DNA of 64,000 bases from Candidatus Thorarchaeota archaeon (GCA_021498125.1 JAIZWL010000001.1:323434-387433), one strand, 5' to 3'; counted from the stretch's first letter, positions 36,398 to 45,434 are shown. Numbers and translations: made by a program. The notes: generated by a model from the sequence alone, not told the origin.

Positions 36398-36729
36398 TAT
36401 AAAAGGAGCAGAATTGCACCGATGATTACCAGAATTCCTGGTAGACCTGCTGCAAATACGTACATAATAATCCCCAAAATGAGGATGATTACCCAATTCT
36501 TTTCCAACTTAAGTGCAGGAATCTTGACAACTCCACTTGTTGCCAAAGTGACAAGGGCCAAGATGATCTGGATAATTCCAATTATTAGACCTCCCAATGC
36601 GCCTCCTATGTTGAGACCAGGAAGCAATGCAAATGGGGCGCCAATAATGGTTAATATCCCGTAGAGTAGGCAGAAAATTCCACCTAACAATATGAGAATG
36701 TTAGCGACTTTTGTGGTGTCGGATGCCAT
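36397..36729 (-). CDS. Small membrane protein, unknown
   Basis: A 110-residue protein with four hydrophobic helices separated by short Gly/Pro turns (ILILLGGIFCLLYGILTIIG, LGGLIIGIIQIILALVTLAT, WVIILILGIIMYVFAAGLPG). ATG 36729 gives MASDTTKVAN; the frame opens 9 codons further up. The composition resembles the protein at 34366 in type but not in sequence. No function can be assigned. Confidence 0.6.
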   Translation of the reverse strand: MASDTTKVANILILLGGIFCLLYGILTIIGAPFALLPGLNIGGALGGLIIGIIQIILALVTLATSGVVKIPALKLEKNWVIILILGIIMYVFAAGLPGILVIIGAILLLL

Positions 36730-36940
36730 TTCTATCACTCCAACAGTCATTTTCATTGATGAAGATGACCTTTAGGAAAGTTGTGTTCCGTTCTATTTAT
36801 ACTATTTTCCTCGAAAAATTCCGTTGCGTTCCAAAAATAACAGGTGCGCAACAATATGCTTATCAATCCAAAATTATCTGTTCTCTCATCACAAAAACGG
36901 AGGTACGAATGGATCATGGCGACAATACACTGGGGGAATC

Positions 36941-37174
36941 ATGTTTGCCAGACGCTCATTCTTAGCTCTGCCTCCATCCGCAAAGTTTCTCTATGTTTTG
37001 CTTAAGGCGCGACGAAAGATGTCACGTCAGGAACTGATTGACGAGACCTTTCTGCCGCCTCGAACCGTCAATTACGGCCTTAGTCGGTTAAAGGATCTCG
37101 GTCTTATCCGAGACGATGTTCATGATGAGGACTCGCGGATGGTAGTCTATGAGCTGCTTGATGCCCCCTTCTAA
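36941..37174 (+). CDS. Winged-helix DNA-binding protein
   Basis: A 77-residue winged helix-turn-helix protein of the MarR/TrmB-like type: AKFLYVLLKARRKMSRQELIDET, then the recognition helix PPRTVNYGLSRLKDLG and a wing DDVHDEDSRMVVYELLD. It has no sensor domain. ATG 36941 is preferred over the upstream open frame, with GGGGAA just before it. It is divergent from the small membrane gene at 36729, which it may control. Confidence 0.78.
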   Translation: MFARRSFLALPPSAKFLYVLLKARRKMSRQELIDETFLPPRTVNYGLSRLKDLGLIRDDVHDEDSRMVVYELLDAPF

Positions 37175-37342
37175 CCAGATGCAACAGATTGATCTTGCCT
37201 GACGCGAGTCACGGCAGAGGCAAGAAGTGGTGTTCTTGCCACAGACGACCTTAGTAGTGGATATGCTGTTTTTCAGCCGCGCCAAAAGCCTCATAATGAC
37301 AATGACTTGCAACTTCTCAACGCTCAATTGAGGCATTGACCA

Positions 37343-38701
37343 ATGGATTACTATGCACGAGCAGGCGTCGAGCCTATTGATGGAACTAAGCGGACACACC
37401 TCTCTAGTGATATCACCCCACACCTTGCAGGCCAAGAAGTGACGCTAATGGGCTGGGTCCATATTCTCCGCGATAAGGGGAAGATCAAGTTCCTGATCCT
37501 CCGAGATGAGGGTGGTATCATCCAAGTTGTGATTCCTCAAAAGAAAGTGACAGAAGATGTGTTTGAGGCATCAGGGCGCCTCCACCCCGAGACCGTTGTT
37601 GCTGTGACCGGGAATGTCGTTGAGTCCAAGCAGGCAAAGGCTGGAGTTGAAATACTCCCCACAAAGATCAAGATACTCAACACTGCTGAGCCTCTTCCTA
37701 TTGATGTGGTCGAGGGGAAGGTTTCGATTGAGCTGGATACACGACTGAATAACCGTATTCTAGACCTTCGCAAGCCCACCGTGAATGCAATCTTTCGCAT
37801 ACAACATTCTCTCATTCGCTTCTCTCGTGAATTTCTTGAGACAAATGACTTTGTGGAGATTCATACTCCCAAGATTGTTGCCGAGGCTACTGAGGGTGGT
37901 GCAAACCTCTTCGAGATTGCCTACTTTGACCGCAAGGCGTTTCTTGCACAGAGCCCGCAATTTTACAAACAATTGATGCTCCTTGCCGGGTTTGGTCGGG
38001 TCTTCGAGATCGCCCCCGTATTTCGTGCAGAGAAACACAACACGCGGCGACACATCAACGAGTATACCTCCTTTGACTTTGAGATGGCATGGATCAGTGA
38101 TGTTGAGGAAGTCATGGCGATGGAGGAGCAGATGCTTCACTATGCATTCAAGAAGACCTCAGAGACTCGTTTCCGTGAACTTGAGCTCCTTGGAGTTGAT
38201 TTTAAGATACCCTCAGTTCCCTTCCCCAGAATCAAGTATGTCGAGGCCATTGACCTGCTGAACTCAGAGGGTAAAGAGCTCTCAATCAATGATGATCTTG
38301 ATCCTGAGAGTGAACGGCTGCTTGGCGAGATCTTCCCTGAGAAATATGGGACCGACCTTGTATTCATCACGCATTATCCTCTTGAGTTGCGTCCAGCCTA
38401 TACTATGCCAAGCCTTACAGATGAGGGGATGACCGAGAGCTTTGATCTCACATACAAGGGTATGGAGATCACCACTGGTGGCCAACGTATTCATCTCTAT
38501 GACCTCCTTGTAGAACGATTCAAGGCAAAAGGCTTCAATCCGGACCACTTCACATTCTATCTTGATCCATTCAAGTATGGAGCGCCTCCTCATGGAGGAC
38601 TTGGATTGGGTGTGGAACGTCTGACCATGCAGGTCCTCGGTCTGGAGAATATACGTGAGGCAGCACTTCTTCCACGAGACCGTGATAGAATTACACCATA
38701 G
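37343..38701 (+). CDS. aspS: Aspartyl-tRNA synthetase, archaeal/eukaryotic type
   Basis: A 452-residue class IIb synthetase. The N-terminal OB fold (VTLMGWVHILRDKGKIKFLILRDE) recognises the anticodon; the catalytic domain has motif 1 around FLETNDFVEIHTPKI, motif 2 FEIAPVFRAEKHNTRRHINEY and motif 3 GLGLGVERLTMQVLG. There is no bacterial GAD insertion, as expected for the archaeal type. Such enzymes may also charge tRNA-Asn when AsnRS is lacking; this cannot be decided from the window. Confidence 0.96.
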   Translation: MDYYARAGVEPIDGTKRTHLSSDITPHLAGQEVTLMGWVHILRDKGKIKFLILRDEGGIIQVVIPQKKVTEDVFEASGRLHPETVVAVTGNVVESKQAKAGVEILPTKIKILNTAEPLPIDVVEGKVSIELDTRLNNRILDLRKPTVNAIFRIQHSLIRFSREFLETNDFVEIHTPKIVAEATEGGANLFEIAYFDRKAFLAQSPQFYKQLMLLAGFGRVFEIAPVFRAEKHNTRRHINEYTSFDFEMAWISDVEEVMAMEEQMLHYAFKKTSETRFRELELLGVDFKIPSVPFPRIKYVEAIDLLNSEGKELSINDDLDPESERLLGEIFPEKYGTDLVFITHYPLELRPAYTMPSLTDEGMTESFDLTYKGMEITTGGQRIHLYDLLVERFKAKGFNPDHFTFYLDPFKYGAPPHGGLGLGVERLTMQVLGLENIREAALLPRDRDRITP

Positions 38702-38845
38702 GAACTTTGTATCTGGGATGGCACGCCTCTCGCAGGTCGAGCAATGTCTGTGATCCTGTTCCCATCTACGTAACACTTGCTCTTAAAGAGATAATCGGGG
38801 GAATATTTACATCGCAGTTGACCCTAGACCCGAGGGATTTTCGAA

Positions 38846-39583
38846 ATGAGTGATGTTTACCAATCAGAGCTTTTCGCATCAATTGCCACTTTAGACCAGC
38901 TCAAGCGTCTTTACGATCTGGGCGCGATTAACATCAGATCCTTCCAGCAGGAATCTCAGACTCTCCTCCAAGATGTTCAGCAACACATGGATGAAATGAA
39001 ACGAATGGGTATTGATGTCAACGGTTTCCTTGCAGAAGAGCGAATCATTGATGAGTTTCCTGAGGCAGCTCGGATGATCGGTATAACTCCTCTCCAGACT
39101 CGGAATCTCCAAGGTCTGACCGAGGACGAATACTATGACTATATTGGACTGGCCGTGCTTGATGTGGCAACGGCTAATTCTAACAAGGGTCTCATGGGTC
39201 TTGCAGAACTCATTATTGAGGTCGTCCGCCGTCTGCCAGAGCTTAAATCTGTCAGTTACAATGATGTGATCGAGGCTGTCAACCGTGTATCTCGTGCCGG
39301 GCTAATCCCTGGTATCCGAACACTCAAAGGTGGAGTGAAGATTGTAGAGCTTCGCCCTCTTGAACTACGACGCGATCAGGCCGATGTCATCAATCTTGCC
39401 GCCAGCAAGGGCTATGTCACACTTGAAGAAGTGATGATGGCCCTCAAGTGGTCCGAGGATCATGCGCGCCGCGTTCTCTCCAGCCTTGTCGAGGCAGGAA
39501 TGGCTGTTGTTGACATGAAGTTTAGTACTGGTGGCCGGTATTACTTTCCCGGGCTTCGAAGTAGTACTGAGACCAAAGAATGA
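38846..39583 (+). CDS. vps22: ESCRT-II subunit Vps22 (EAP30/SNF8)
   Basis: A 245-residue homologue of eukaryotic Vps22/EAP30. An N-terminal coiled coil (about 10-60) leads to tandem winged helices. The match to human EAP30 is direct: EFPEAARMIGITPLQ aligns with QFQDMCATIGVDPLA, DEYYDYIGLAVLDVATA with DFYYELGVQIIEVCLAL, and SKGYVTLEEVMMALKWSEDHA with the second-winged-helix segment that begins NGYVTVSEIKASLKW. The ending YYFPGL parallels YWLPAL. In eukaryotes Vps22, Vps25 and Vps36 form ESCRT-II, which nucleates ESCRT-III. It is convergent with vps25, with 14 bases between stops. Confidence 0.9.
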   Translation: MSDVYQSELFASIATLDQLKRLYDLGAINIRSFQQESQTLLQDVQQHMDEMKRMGIDVNGFLAEERIIDEFPEAARMIGITPLQTRNLQGLTEDEYYDYIGLAVLDVATANSNKGLMGLAELIIEVVRRLPELKSVSYNDVIEAVNRVSRAGLIPGIRTLKGGVKIVELRPLELRRDQADVINLAASKGYVTLEEVMMALKWSEDHARRVLSSLVEAGMAVVDMKFSTGGRYYFPGLRSSTETKE

Positions 39584-39597
39584 TTCAGCATTGGTCA

Positions 39598-40335
39598 TCA
39601 GATCGATATGACAATGGCGCCCTTCTTTTTATCCACCCACTTGGCCATGCCCCTCTCGATCAGCATCTCCATTATTTTATACAGATCCTTCTCGGGCAGT
39701 GTTGCAAAAGATTGATGGCTCTCTTGAATGATTAGGGACTTAACATCGATTCGTACATTTCCTGTTGACAGTGCCCATTCGTAGATTATGTCCACCCAGT
39801 CCTCAAGTGGTCGCCAGTAGACCCGGAGTTGTTTTCGTTTCTTGTCCACCCACTTGGCCATGTCTTTGTCCACAAGTAGGCTCGCAATGCGCTTGAATGC
39901 CTCAGTCTTATTGAGTAGAAATTTGAACGGGGTCTCCTTGATGAACGTTGCCACTGAGAACACATGGGTGCTTGTCGCTTCGGCCCATGTGAGAAGATAG
40001 TCCGCCCACTCTTCGGTCCACATCTCAGCGTCATCTTCTCTTGGTGGTATCTGATACATCCATTCGCTCTCTTCAGGTCCGCCCCATGATGGGAATGGTA
40101 TCTGAGGTCTCATCTCGGTCTCATGGATTGCGGGTGCAATGGGATCTGCTGTTGTTGTAGTTGCTGATTGCGTGCTAGTTACAGTTGCCTCTAGCTCCTC
40201 TAACATGGTATCTGGTTCCGTGTCGATCGGTGGTCGAGATACGACTGTTGGAGTGATTCTCTTAGGTGAGGTCTCAGAGCTCTGCTTTTTGGTCTTCTTT
40301 GATTCGGCTTCACGTTTGCGTTCTCGAACGCTCAC
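39598..40335 (-). CDS. vps25: ESCRT-II subunit Vps25 with a disordered N-terminal extension
   Basis: A 245-residue protein. Residues 1-75 are Lys/Ser/Thr-rich and disordered; from about 76 comes a Vps25 core of two winged helices. The PPR motif after the aromatic WMYQIPP matches the Vps25 N-terminal motif that contacts Vps22/Vps36. MAKWVDKKRKQLRVYWRPLE and DWVDIIYEWALSTG align closely with human Vps25 LEWLDKSKSSFLIMWRRPEE and WGKLIYQWVSRSG, and the segment is echoed by a second AKWVDKKKG at the C-terminus. It starts with GTG 40335, with GGAGG 11 bases upstream at the end of vps4, so the two genes are co-transcribed (3-base gap). Confidence 0.88.
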   Translation of the reverse strand: MSVRERKREAESKKTKKQSSETSPKRITPTVVSRPPIDTEPDTMLEELEATVTSTQSATTTTADPIAPAIHETEMRPQIPFPSWGGPEESEWMYQIPPREDDAEMWTEEWADYLLTWAEATSTHVFSVATFIKETPFKFLLNKTEAFKRIASLLVDKDMAKWVDKKRKQLRVYWRPLEDWVDIIYEWALSTGNVRIDVKSLIIQESHQSFATLPEKDLYKIMEMLIERGMAKWVDKKKGAIVISI

Positions 40336-40338
40336 GAC

Positions 40339-41559
40339 TTAGGTCGCCTCCGCCCATTCGATGTATTTTCTGACGTTCTCAGGAGATGTTGCTGGTCGTG
40401 TGTTACTGATGGCTCGTAGAAAGTCTCCGCGCTCGACTGGTCTTACATCCAAGATCTCCTTATCATCATCAAGTCTTCCACTTCTTTGGAGATCACGGAT
40501 TGGTTCCATTGAGGCCTCTCGACATACGATACTGATATCGCGGCCACTGTATCCTGCTGTGAGATCCGCAAGCTCATCGTAATCGACGTTTGCACCAATT
40601 TCAATATCTGTCATGTGGATCTCAAAAATGCTCTTCCGTGCGATCTTGTCCGGGAGAGGTACATGTATCCGTTTCTCAAAGCGAGAACGTAGAGCAAAGT
40701 CGATCTCCCAAGGAAGGTTTGTGGCGCCAATTACAGTAATCCGTTCATCCGGACTACTGGCAAGGCCTTGGAGTTCGGTGAGTAATTGAGTCTTCATTCT
40801 ACGCTCGCCACCCACATCATCACCTGATCTGGCGCCACCAATGGAATCGATCTCATCAATGAACACAATCGCAGGCTGATTTTTCCGGGCCAATTCAAAC
40901 AATGTATGGACGAGCCTCTCTGACTCGCCTAGCCACTTGCTGACGATGTTTGCAGCAGACACGTTGAAGAAGGTTGCCTTGATTTCAGATGCAACTGCAC
41001 GCGCGATCAATGTCTTACCGCACCCTGCGGGGCCATAGAACAATATCCCTCTCCAGGGCTGTCGCACTCGCCCCTTGAACAGTTCCGGATGCTTCATTGG
41101 TGCAATGATCGCATCTTGAATTGCTTGTTTGGCATCTTCAAGTCCTGCCACATCATCCATACGCACATCGGGGACTTCTGTCACAATAGTGTCAGACATC
41201 ATCTCTTGAAGCTTCTTGGTCTCCTCATCAACCTCTATGGTCTCCGCACTGGGTGTTCCCTTATCAGCATCCGCTTCAGTTTCGCTCTCGGGTTCGATAG
41301 GGGTGGGTCTGACAAGTCCAATTGAGGGACTATCTCTCTTTTCGATGCCCGATAGATGGCGAACCCTATCTACGCACTCTTGGGCGCGTTTGAAATATAG
41401 GTCTCGTAATGATGGTAATGCTGCTGCATTAGACATTTTGATGAGAACTTTACTGGCCTTCAGATAATACTGACAGGCCTCTTTTGTCATTCCCCTCTTA
41501 TCAAGGTCAATTGCTTTATCAAGAAGTGCCTTGACCCCTTTATCCAATCTATCTGCCAT
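40339..41559 (-). CDS. vps4: Vps4-type AAA ATPase with MIT domain
   Basis: A 406-residue protein. An MIT three-helix domain (residues 5-70: VKALLDKAIDLDKRG, ACQYYLKASKVLIKM) is linked to an AAA core: Walker A FYGPAGCGKTLIARA (176-183), Walker B AIVFIDEIDSIGGAR, and the second-region motif ERRMKTQLLTELQG with IGATNLPWEID. In eukaryotes Vps4 dismantles ESCRT-III filaments by pulling on their tails, to which MIT binds. ATG 41559 is chosen because AGTGATC sits 4-5 bases upstream; the frame also has GTG 41568. It is divergent from the ESCRT-III gene across a 142-base shared promoter region. Confidence 0.95.
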   Translation of the reverse strand: MADRLDKGVKALLDKAIDLDKRGMTKEACQYYLKASKVLIKMSNAAALPSLRDLYFKRAQECVDRVRHLSGIEKRDSPSIGLVRPTPIEPESETEADADKGTPSAETIEVDEETKKLQEMMSDTIVTEVPDVRMDDVAGLEDAKQAIQDAIIAPMKHPELFKGRVRQPWRGILFYGPAGCGKTLIARAVASEIKATFFNVSAANIVSKWLGESERLVHTLFELARKNQPAIVFIDEIDSIGGARSGDDVGGERRMKTQLLTELQGLASSPDERITVIGATNLPWEIDFALRSRFEKRIHVPLPDKIARKSIFEIHMTDIEIGANVDYDELADLTAGYSGRDISIVCREASMEPIRDLQRSGRLDDDKEILDVRPVERGDFLRAISNTRPATSPENVRKYIEWAEAT

Positions 41560-41701
41560 CGTGATCACTTACTCTCAACAGGAAACAGTAATGAACTTCA
41601 CTCTTTCTAGTCTAAGTGGTCTTCACTCAGACCGAGAGCTACGAAGATTTAAACGATGAGACACTGAGTTATTTATGAAAAGAGTGTTTTGGTGAGATTC
41701 T

Positions 41702-42319
41702 TTGGGTTCCATAAGAAAGGCCTTCACATGGGGGCGAAAAAAGCCCGACGTGTCTGAGATGCTCAGCCGGCTCAGGATACTTGTTCGTCAGCTAGAACGT
41801 GAGCGTAATAAGATGGAGAAAGAAGCCCGTGATGCTAAGGCACGTGCGGTCAAGGCGCGCAAGACCAGCAACCGTGAGGCGTATCAGATGTATGCCACTG
41901 AAATGGTTCGGTTGCGTCGCTCCACTCTAGTCCTTGACAAGACGCGGTTGCGTATCCTTCGTATTATCTCTCATGTTCAACGGGCTCAGACGACTGCAAA
42001 GGTCAGTATGGCAGTAGGTCAGGTCGCAGAGATTATGAAGATGCTGGGTGATGCGACTGAGACCCCCAAGGTGATAGATCATCTAGACGAGATCTCACGC
42101 AGGTTGGAAGAGTTTGAGATCGAGAGCGGAATTGTCGGTGAGGCCTTTGAAGTAACAAGCGATAGTCGTGTCAGTTCTGAAGATCTTACAGCAGCCATGG
42201 CAGAGATTGATGCCGAGGCTGGTGTTGCTACGGCGGTTTCGCCAACACATGTGGTCATCAGTGAGAGCGATAAATTGGAGGACGAGATTCGCGCTCTTGA
42301 AGAGGAACTCGGAAAATAA
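41702..42319 (+). CDS. ESCRT-III (Snf7/CHMP-type) filament protein
   Basis: A 205-residue, almost wholly helical protein with the Snf7 layout. The N-terminus has a basic, amphipathic segment (GSIRKAFTWGRKKP), then the basic helical hairpin LRILVRQLERERNKMEKEAR, then a helix VAEIMKMLGDAT near residue 110 as in CHMP proteins, and an acidic C-terminal part. The last helix, DKLEDEIRALEEELGK, resembles an MIM1 motif that would be bound by the MIT domain of the adjacent Vps4. The start is TTG 41702, with GGTGA 6 bases upstream. Filaments of this family cut or bend membranes. Only one Snf7 copy is in this window; Asgard genomes often carry a second. Confidence 0.87.
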   Translation: MGSIRKAFTWGRKKPDVSEMLSRLRILVRQLERERNKMEKEARDAKARAVKARKTSNREAYQMYATEMVRLRRSTLVLDKTRLRILRIISHVQRAQTTAKVSMAVGQVAEIMKMLGDATETPKVIDHLDEISRRLEEFEIESGIVGEAFEVTSDSRVSSEDLTAAMAEIDAEAGVATAVSPTHVVISESDKLEDEIRALEEELGK

Positions 42320-42323
42320 CCGT

Positions 42324-43901
42324 CTACCACCTGAAGGATCTTCTCCTGTCCTCATAGTGATTATGTAGCCGACGGATCTTGTATTGTTCGCGCATGAGGC
42401 TTCTATACCTACGCACAAAGTCGCTGGGTACGATCATACCCGTCCGGAGCAGTTGAACGGTCTCACGAATATCGTTCTCAATATCCCTAATGGTCTGGTT
42501 CATGTGTATGGCCTCTGCATCCTGTGGTGCAGTAGCTGGCCCATAGCGCCATGTGTTTGCCCTTCCGATAATGTCCTCCAGTTCGTCCCTAAAACTATCA
42601 TAACGGGGGGACATACTTGGACTATACTGGTGATCTGTTTGGGGGCGTGACCAATCAGATGAGTACCTTCTTGGAGGCGAACGGAGTTCAGGTTGTGGTG
42701 TTGAGTAGTGGTTGTTCGACAGCAGTTGATATACAAGTTCGTCGATTCTAAGACGGGCGTCACTTGCGTTCACATCGCAGGCCTGGATCTTTCGTACTCT
42801 CTGCATATCGGTCTGAATATACCTGTCGAACTTCCTTGCAATCTCGATATAATCCGGAAGGACTCTCTGTGTCTGTTCACTACATGAGATCTTTAGAACG
42901 CCCTGTTTGAACTTGAGGACCAGACGTTTTCGGAATCGGCCATCCTCCTCAAACCCGTTGAGATACAGTAATGGGAATTGGAAGATTACCTCGGTCTTTT
43001 TCCTGAAAGTCCCTGTTGTAGCAATAAAGATGAGTCGTCGATTTGTCACGTACAGAGTTCCTGAGGCCTTATCATGCTTGAGAAAATCACTACCCGTCAC
43101 CCGAATCTCCGGGAAGGCACAGACTGGAAGTTCTCCGACATCAAGTTCAACAAGTTCCCCGAACCCTGCGAACTGGCGCTTATAGTAGTCGAGACCCTCA
43201 ATGTGCTTGCGAAGATCTCGTAGTTTCTTGTTGACTTCTTCGAGTGTGTCATCAACATGACGCCTGTATTGAGTTCCCAATTCTGTCATTCGATTTGTGA
43301 CACCAGTGATGAACGGAAACTCCTGTGCCGTCCATGACGGATAGTCCATGAGACCCTTGGTTTCAGCAGCCATCTGGCGGGCGACGATCTCGGCCTGTTT
43401 CACAATCCTGTTCTTCAGAGCTGGCAACTCGTCTTGGATGGCCTCGATCTGTTCTTCAAGCCACTTGTAATGGAGAAACTTGGCCATTCGCAACGAGACC
43501 AGTGTCTGACGTGCATCAGTAAGGTTCCTGACAAACTCGCGCAGCTTGGAGTGCCCATATTGCAGCATCATGATTGTGTGTCTCAGCTCTTGTGCAAGCT
43601 CTCTCCGTTTCTCTTCAATAGGGATCAATCGTGTCGAGCGGCACTTTGGGCAGATGTCCACTGTCCGCTTTCCGATACTCAAATTTTCAGACCCGCACTC
43701 TGGGCATTTCTCAGGTCGAGGTTGCCCTGGTGTGACTGGCCCCAATTTATGATGGCAGTCGCTACAGAAGTAGTACTCAGTCGTCCGATGATCTAGACAG
43801 TCTGAACATAATACTGCCCCGCAGTCCTCACATAGATGCGTTGCATTGCCACTGTGGCATGATTCACAAGAGTTGGGGGATGGTTGATTTTCCACGTTCA
43901 A
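42324..43901 (-). CDS. B-box-like zinc finger, coiled-coil, PH/GRAM-like protein beside the ESCRT genes
   Basis: A 525-residue multidomain protein. Residues 12-51 hold a B-box-like double zinc site (CESCHSGNATHLCEDC, then LCSDCLDH and FCSDCHH); 66-87 a second zinc ribbon (CPECGSENL ... CPKC). A long coiled coil follows (about 100-255), then a beta-rich PH/GRAM-like domain (about 262-370: TLYVTNRRLIFIATTGTF, VIFQFPLLYLNGF). A disordered Pro/Ser/Arg region (390-440) and a helical tail (FRDELEDIIGRA) end it. Its gene ends 4 bases from the ESCRT-III stop. The zinc and PH modules recall Vps36 (zinc fingers in a split PH/GLUE domain), but no winged helices are seen, so an ESCRT adaptor role is inference. 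Confidence 0.65.
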   Translation of the reverse strand: MNVENQPSPNSCESCHSGNATHLCEDCGAVLCSDCLDHRTTEYYFCSDCHHKLGPVTPGQPRPEKCPECGSENLSIGKRTVDICPKCRSTRLIPIEEKRRELAQELRHTIMMLQYGHSKLREFVRNLTDARQTLVSLRMAKFLHYKWLEEQIEAIQDELPALKNRIVKQAEIVARQMAAETKGLMDYPSWTAQEFPFITGVTNRMTELGTQYRRHVDDTLEEVNKKLRDLRKHIEGLDYYKRQFAGFGELVELDVGELPVCAFPEIRVTGSDFLKHDKASGTLYVTNRRLIFIATTGTFRKKTEVIFQFPLLYLNGFEEDGRFRKRLVLKFKQGVLKISCSEQTQRVLPDYIEIARKFDRYIQTDMQRVRKIQACDVNASDARLRIDELVYQLLSNNHYSTPQPELRSPPRRYSSDWSRPQTDHQYSPSMSPRYDSFRDELEDIIGRANTWRYGPATAPQDAEAIHMNQTIRDIENDIRETVQLLRTGMIVPSDFVRRYRSLMREQYKIRRLHNHYEDRRRSFRW

Positions 43902-44047
43902 CTGTCCGCCTCCGGACTAGGCTCCAATTATACCTCTGTCATTTGCTAAGAAAGACCCATGTATTACATGGGTGTTAGTTACTCGGTTTCTGCACCAGAC
44001 CTCAAAGTAGTTATAGGCTCATTTTTTTTGTCTGTCAGGCGATTTTC

Positions 44048-45433
44048 ATGGAAGATCTCGCACAAATGGCCATTGAAGCAGCATTGAATGCTGGGGCATC
44101 CTTTGCTGATGTTCGAGTCGAAAACACGATCATGACCACAATTGAGATGAGTGATGGTGTAACTCGTCGAACTACAGCTGCGCGATTAAAAGGCGCTGGA
44201 ATTCGCGCCTTTATTGATGGTGCGTGGGCTTTCGCCCAGACTACTGATCTCTCTCCTGCTGGAATGCGGGCCACTGGTGAATCCGTGGCACGGCTTGCCT
44301 TGGCCACCAAGAGCAAGGTGATGGAAAAATTCGAGATTGATGGGCCCTCCTTTACTGCTAAGGTGCACCTTGATGTTAAACGTCCCTTTCATGATGTATC
44401 CATGGAAGAAAAGATGGCCTTTGTGAAACAGATTGACTCACAGGCTAGAGCGTTTGATGCCCGCATATCCAATACACGAACGGTCTATGGTGATGTATGG
44501 ACCGAACTCTACATTGTCAATTCTCTTGGGACCTCGGTCTACATGGAAAATGCTCTCCCGCGAATAATTTCAATTCCCACAGCAAAAGAGGGCGGCAATA
44601 GACAACGTGCTTTCAAGTCAGTTGGTGTGCGAGGGGGTTTTGAGATGATGGAGAAGGATGACGCGCAGAATATTGGGGCCTCTGCCGCCAAGCATGCAAT
44701 TGACCTACTTGCATCAGTTGCGGCTAAGGGTGGCGTCTATGATGTGATCATGGATCCGGTTCTCAATGGCGTCATGGTTCACGAGGCATTTGGTCATGCT
44801 TGCGAGGCTGATAATTGGCCTGCCCATACCACTGTTCTCGAAGAGTTGATCGGAAAGTCGGTGGGCCCTGATTTTCTTAATATCAGCGACGATCCCACAC
44901 TACCCGGTCTTCGAGGATCTTTCGAGTACGATTGGGAAGGCACGAGAACACGAAAGCGACACCTTGTCAAAAATGGAGTTCTGACTGAGATTCTTCACAG
45001 TCTTGAGACCGCCTCACGACTTGGAATGGAGCCTAATGGTGCAGCCCGATCGCAGACCTTTTCGCACTTTCCAATCCCCCGGATGAGCAATACTTTCATG
45101 GAGCGAGGTGATTGGGGTGTTGAAGAAATGTTTGAAGACACAAAGCACGGAATCCTCCTGTGCAAATTCAATTATGGATATACTGATCCTGCTAAGGGGC
45201 AGTTCATGTTTCAGGCATCACATGGTTTCTTGATTGAAAATGGAGAGATTGGTCAGATGGTTCGTGATGTTTCGTTGGCGGGTCAGATTCTTGAAGTTCT
45301 CTCAAAGGTCGATGCTGTGGGCAAAGACTTTGAATTGGATGCTGGAACCTGTGGTAAGAATGGACAGTACGTTCCAGATATGAGCGGTGGGCCACATGCA
45401 CGGGTCCGTGAGATCCCAGTAGGAGGTATGTAA
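44048..45433 (+). CDS. tldD: TldD metalloprotease subunit
   Basis: A 461-residue TldD/PmbA-family protein. The metal site HEAFGHACEAD (residue about 245) is the HExxxH motif of active TldD subunits. The N-terminal part (DVRVENTIMTTIEMSDGVTR) and the family C-terminus MSGGPHARVREIPVGGM are intact. With TldE it forms a protease that degrades unfolded peptides and matures some natural products. TldE starts one base after its stop, so they form a two-gene unit. Confidence 0.93.
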   Translation: MEDLAQMAIEAALNAGASFADVRVENTIMTTIEMSDGVTRRTTAARLKGAGIRAFIDGAWAFAQTTDLSPAGMRATGESVARLALATKSKVMEKFEIDGPSFTAKVHLDVKRPFHDVSMEEKMAFVKQIDSQARAFDARISNTRTVYGDVWTELYIVNSLGTSVYMENALPRIISIPTAKEGGNRQRAFKSVGVRGGFEMMEKDDAQNIGASAAKHAIDLLASVAAKGGVYDVIMDPVLNGVMVHEAFGHACEADNWPAHTTVLEELIGKSVGPDFLNISDDPTLPGLRGSFEYDWEGTRTRKRHLVKNGVLTEILHSLETASRLGMEPNGAARSQTFSHFPIPRMSNTFMERGDWGVEEMFEDTKHGILLCKFNYGYTDPAKGQFMFQASHGFLIENGEIGQMVRDVSLAGQILEVLSKVDAVGKDFELDAGTCGKNGQYVPDMSGGPHARVREIPVGGM

Positions 45434-45434
45434 G

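Noticed and set aside
36302-36664. 120-codon frame opposite the small membrane-protein gene
   Set aside because: It is the antisense shadow of a better gene with four clear membrane helices, and it crosses the bidirectional terminator.
37260-37340. Possible small RNA before aspS
   Set aside because: Only weak pairing could be drawn and no terminator or box motifs are seen.
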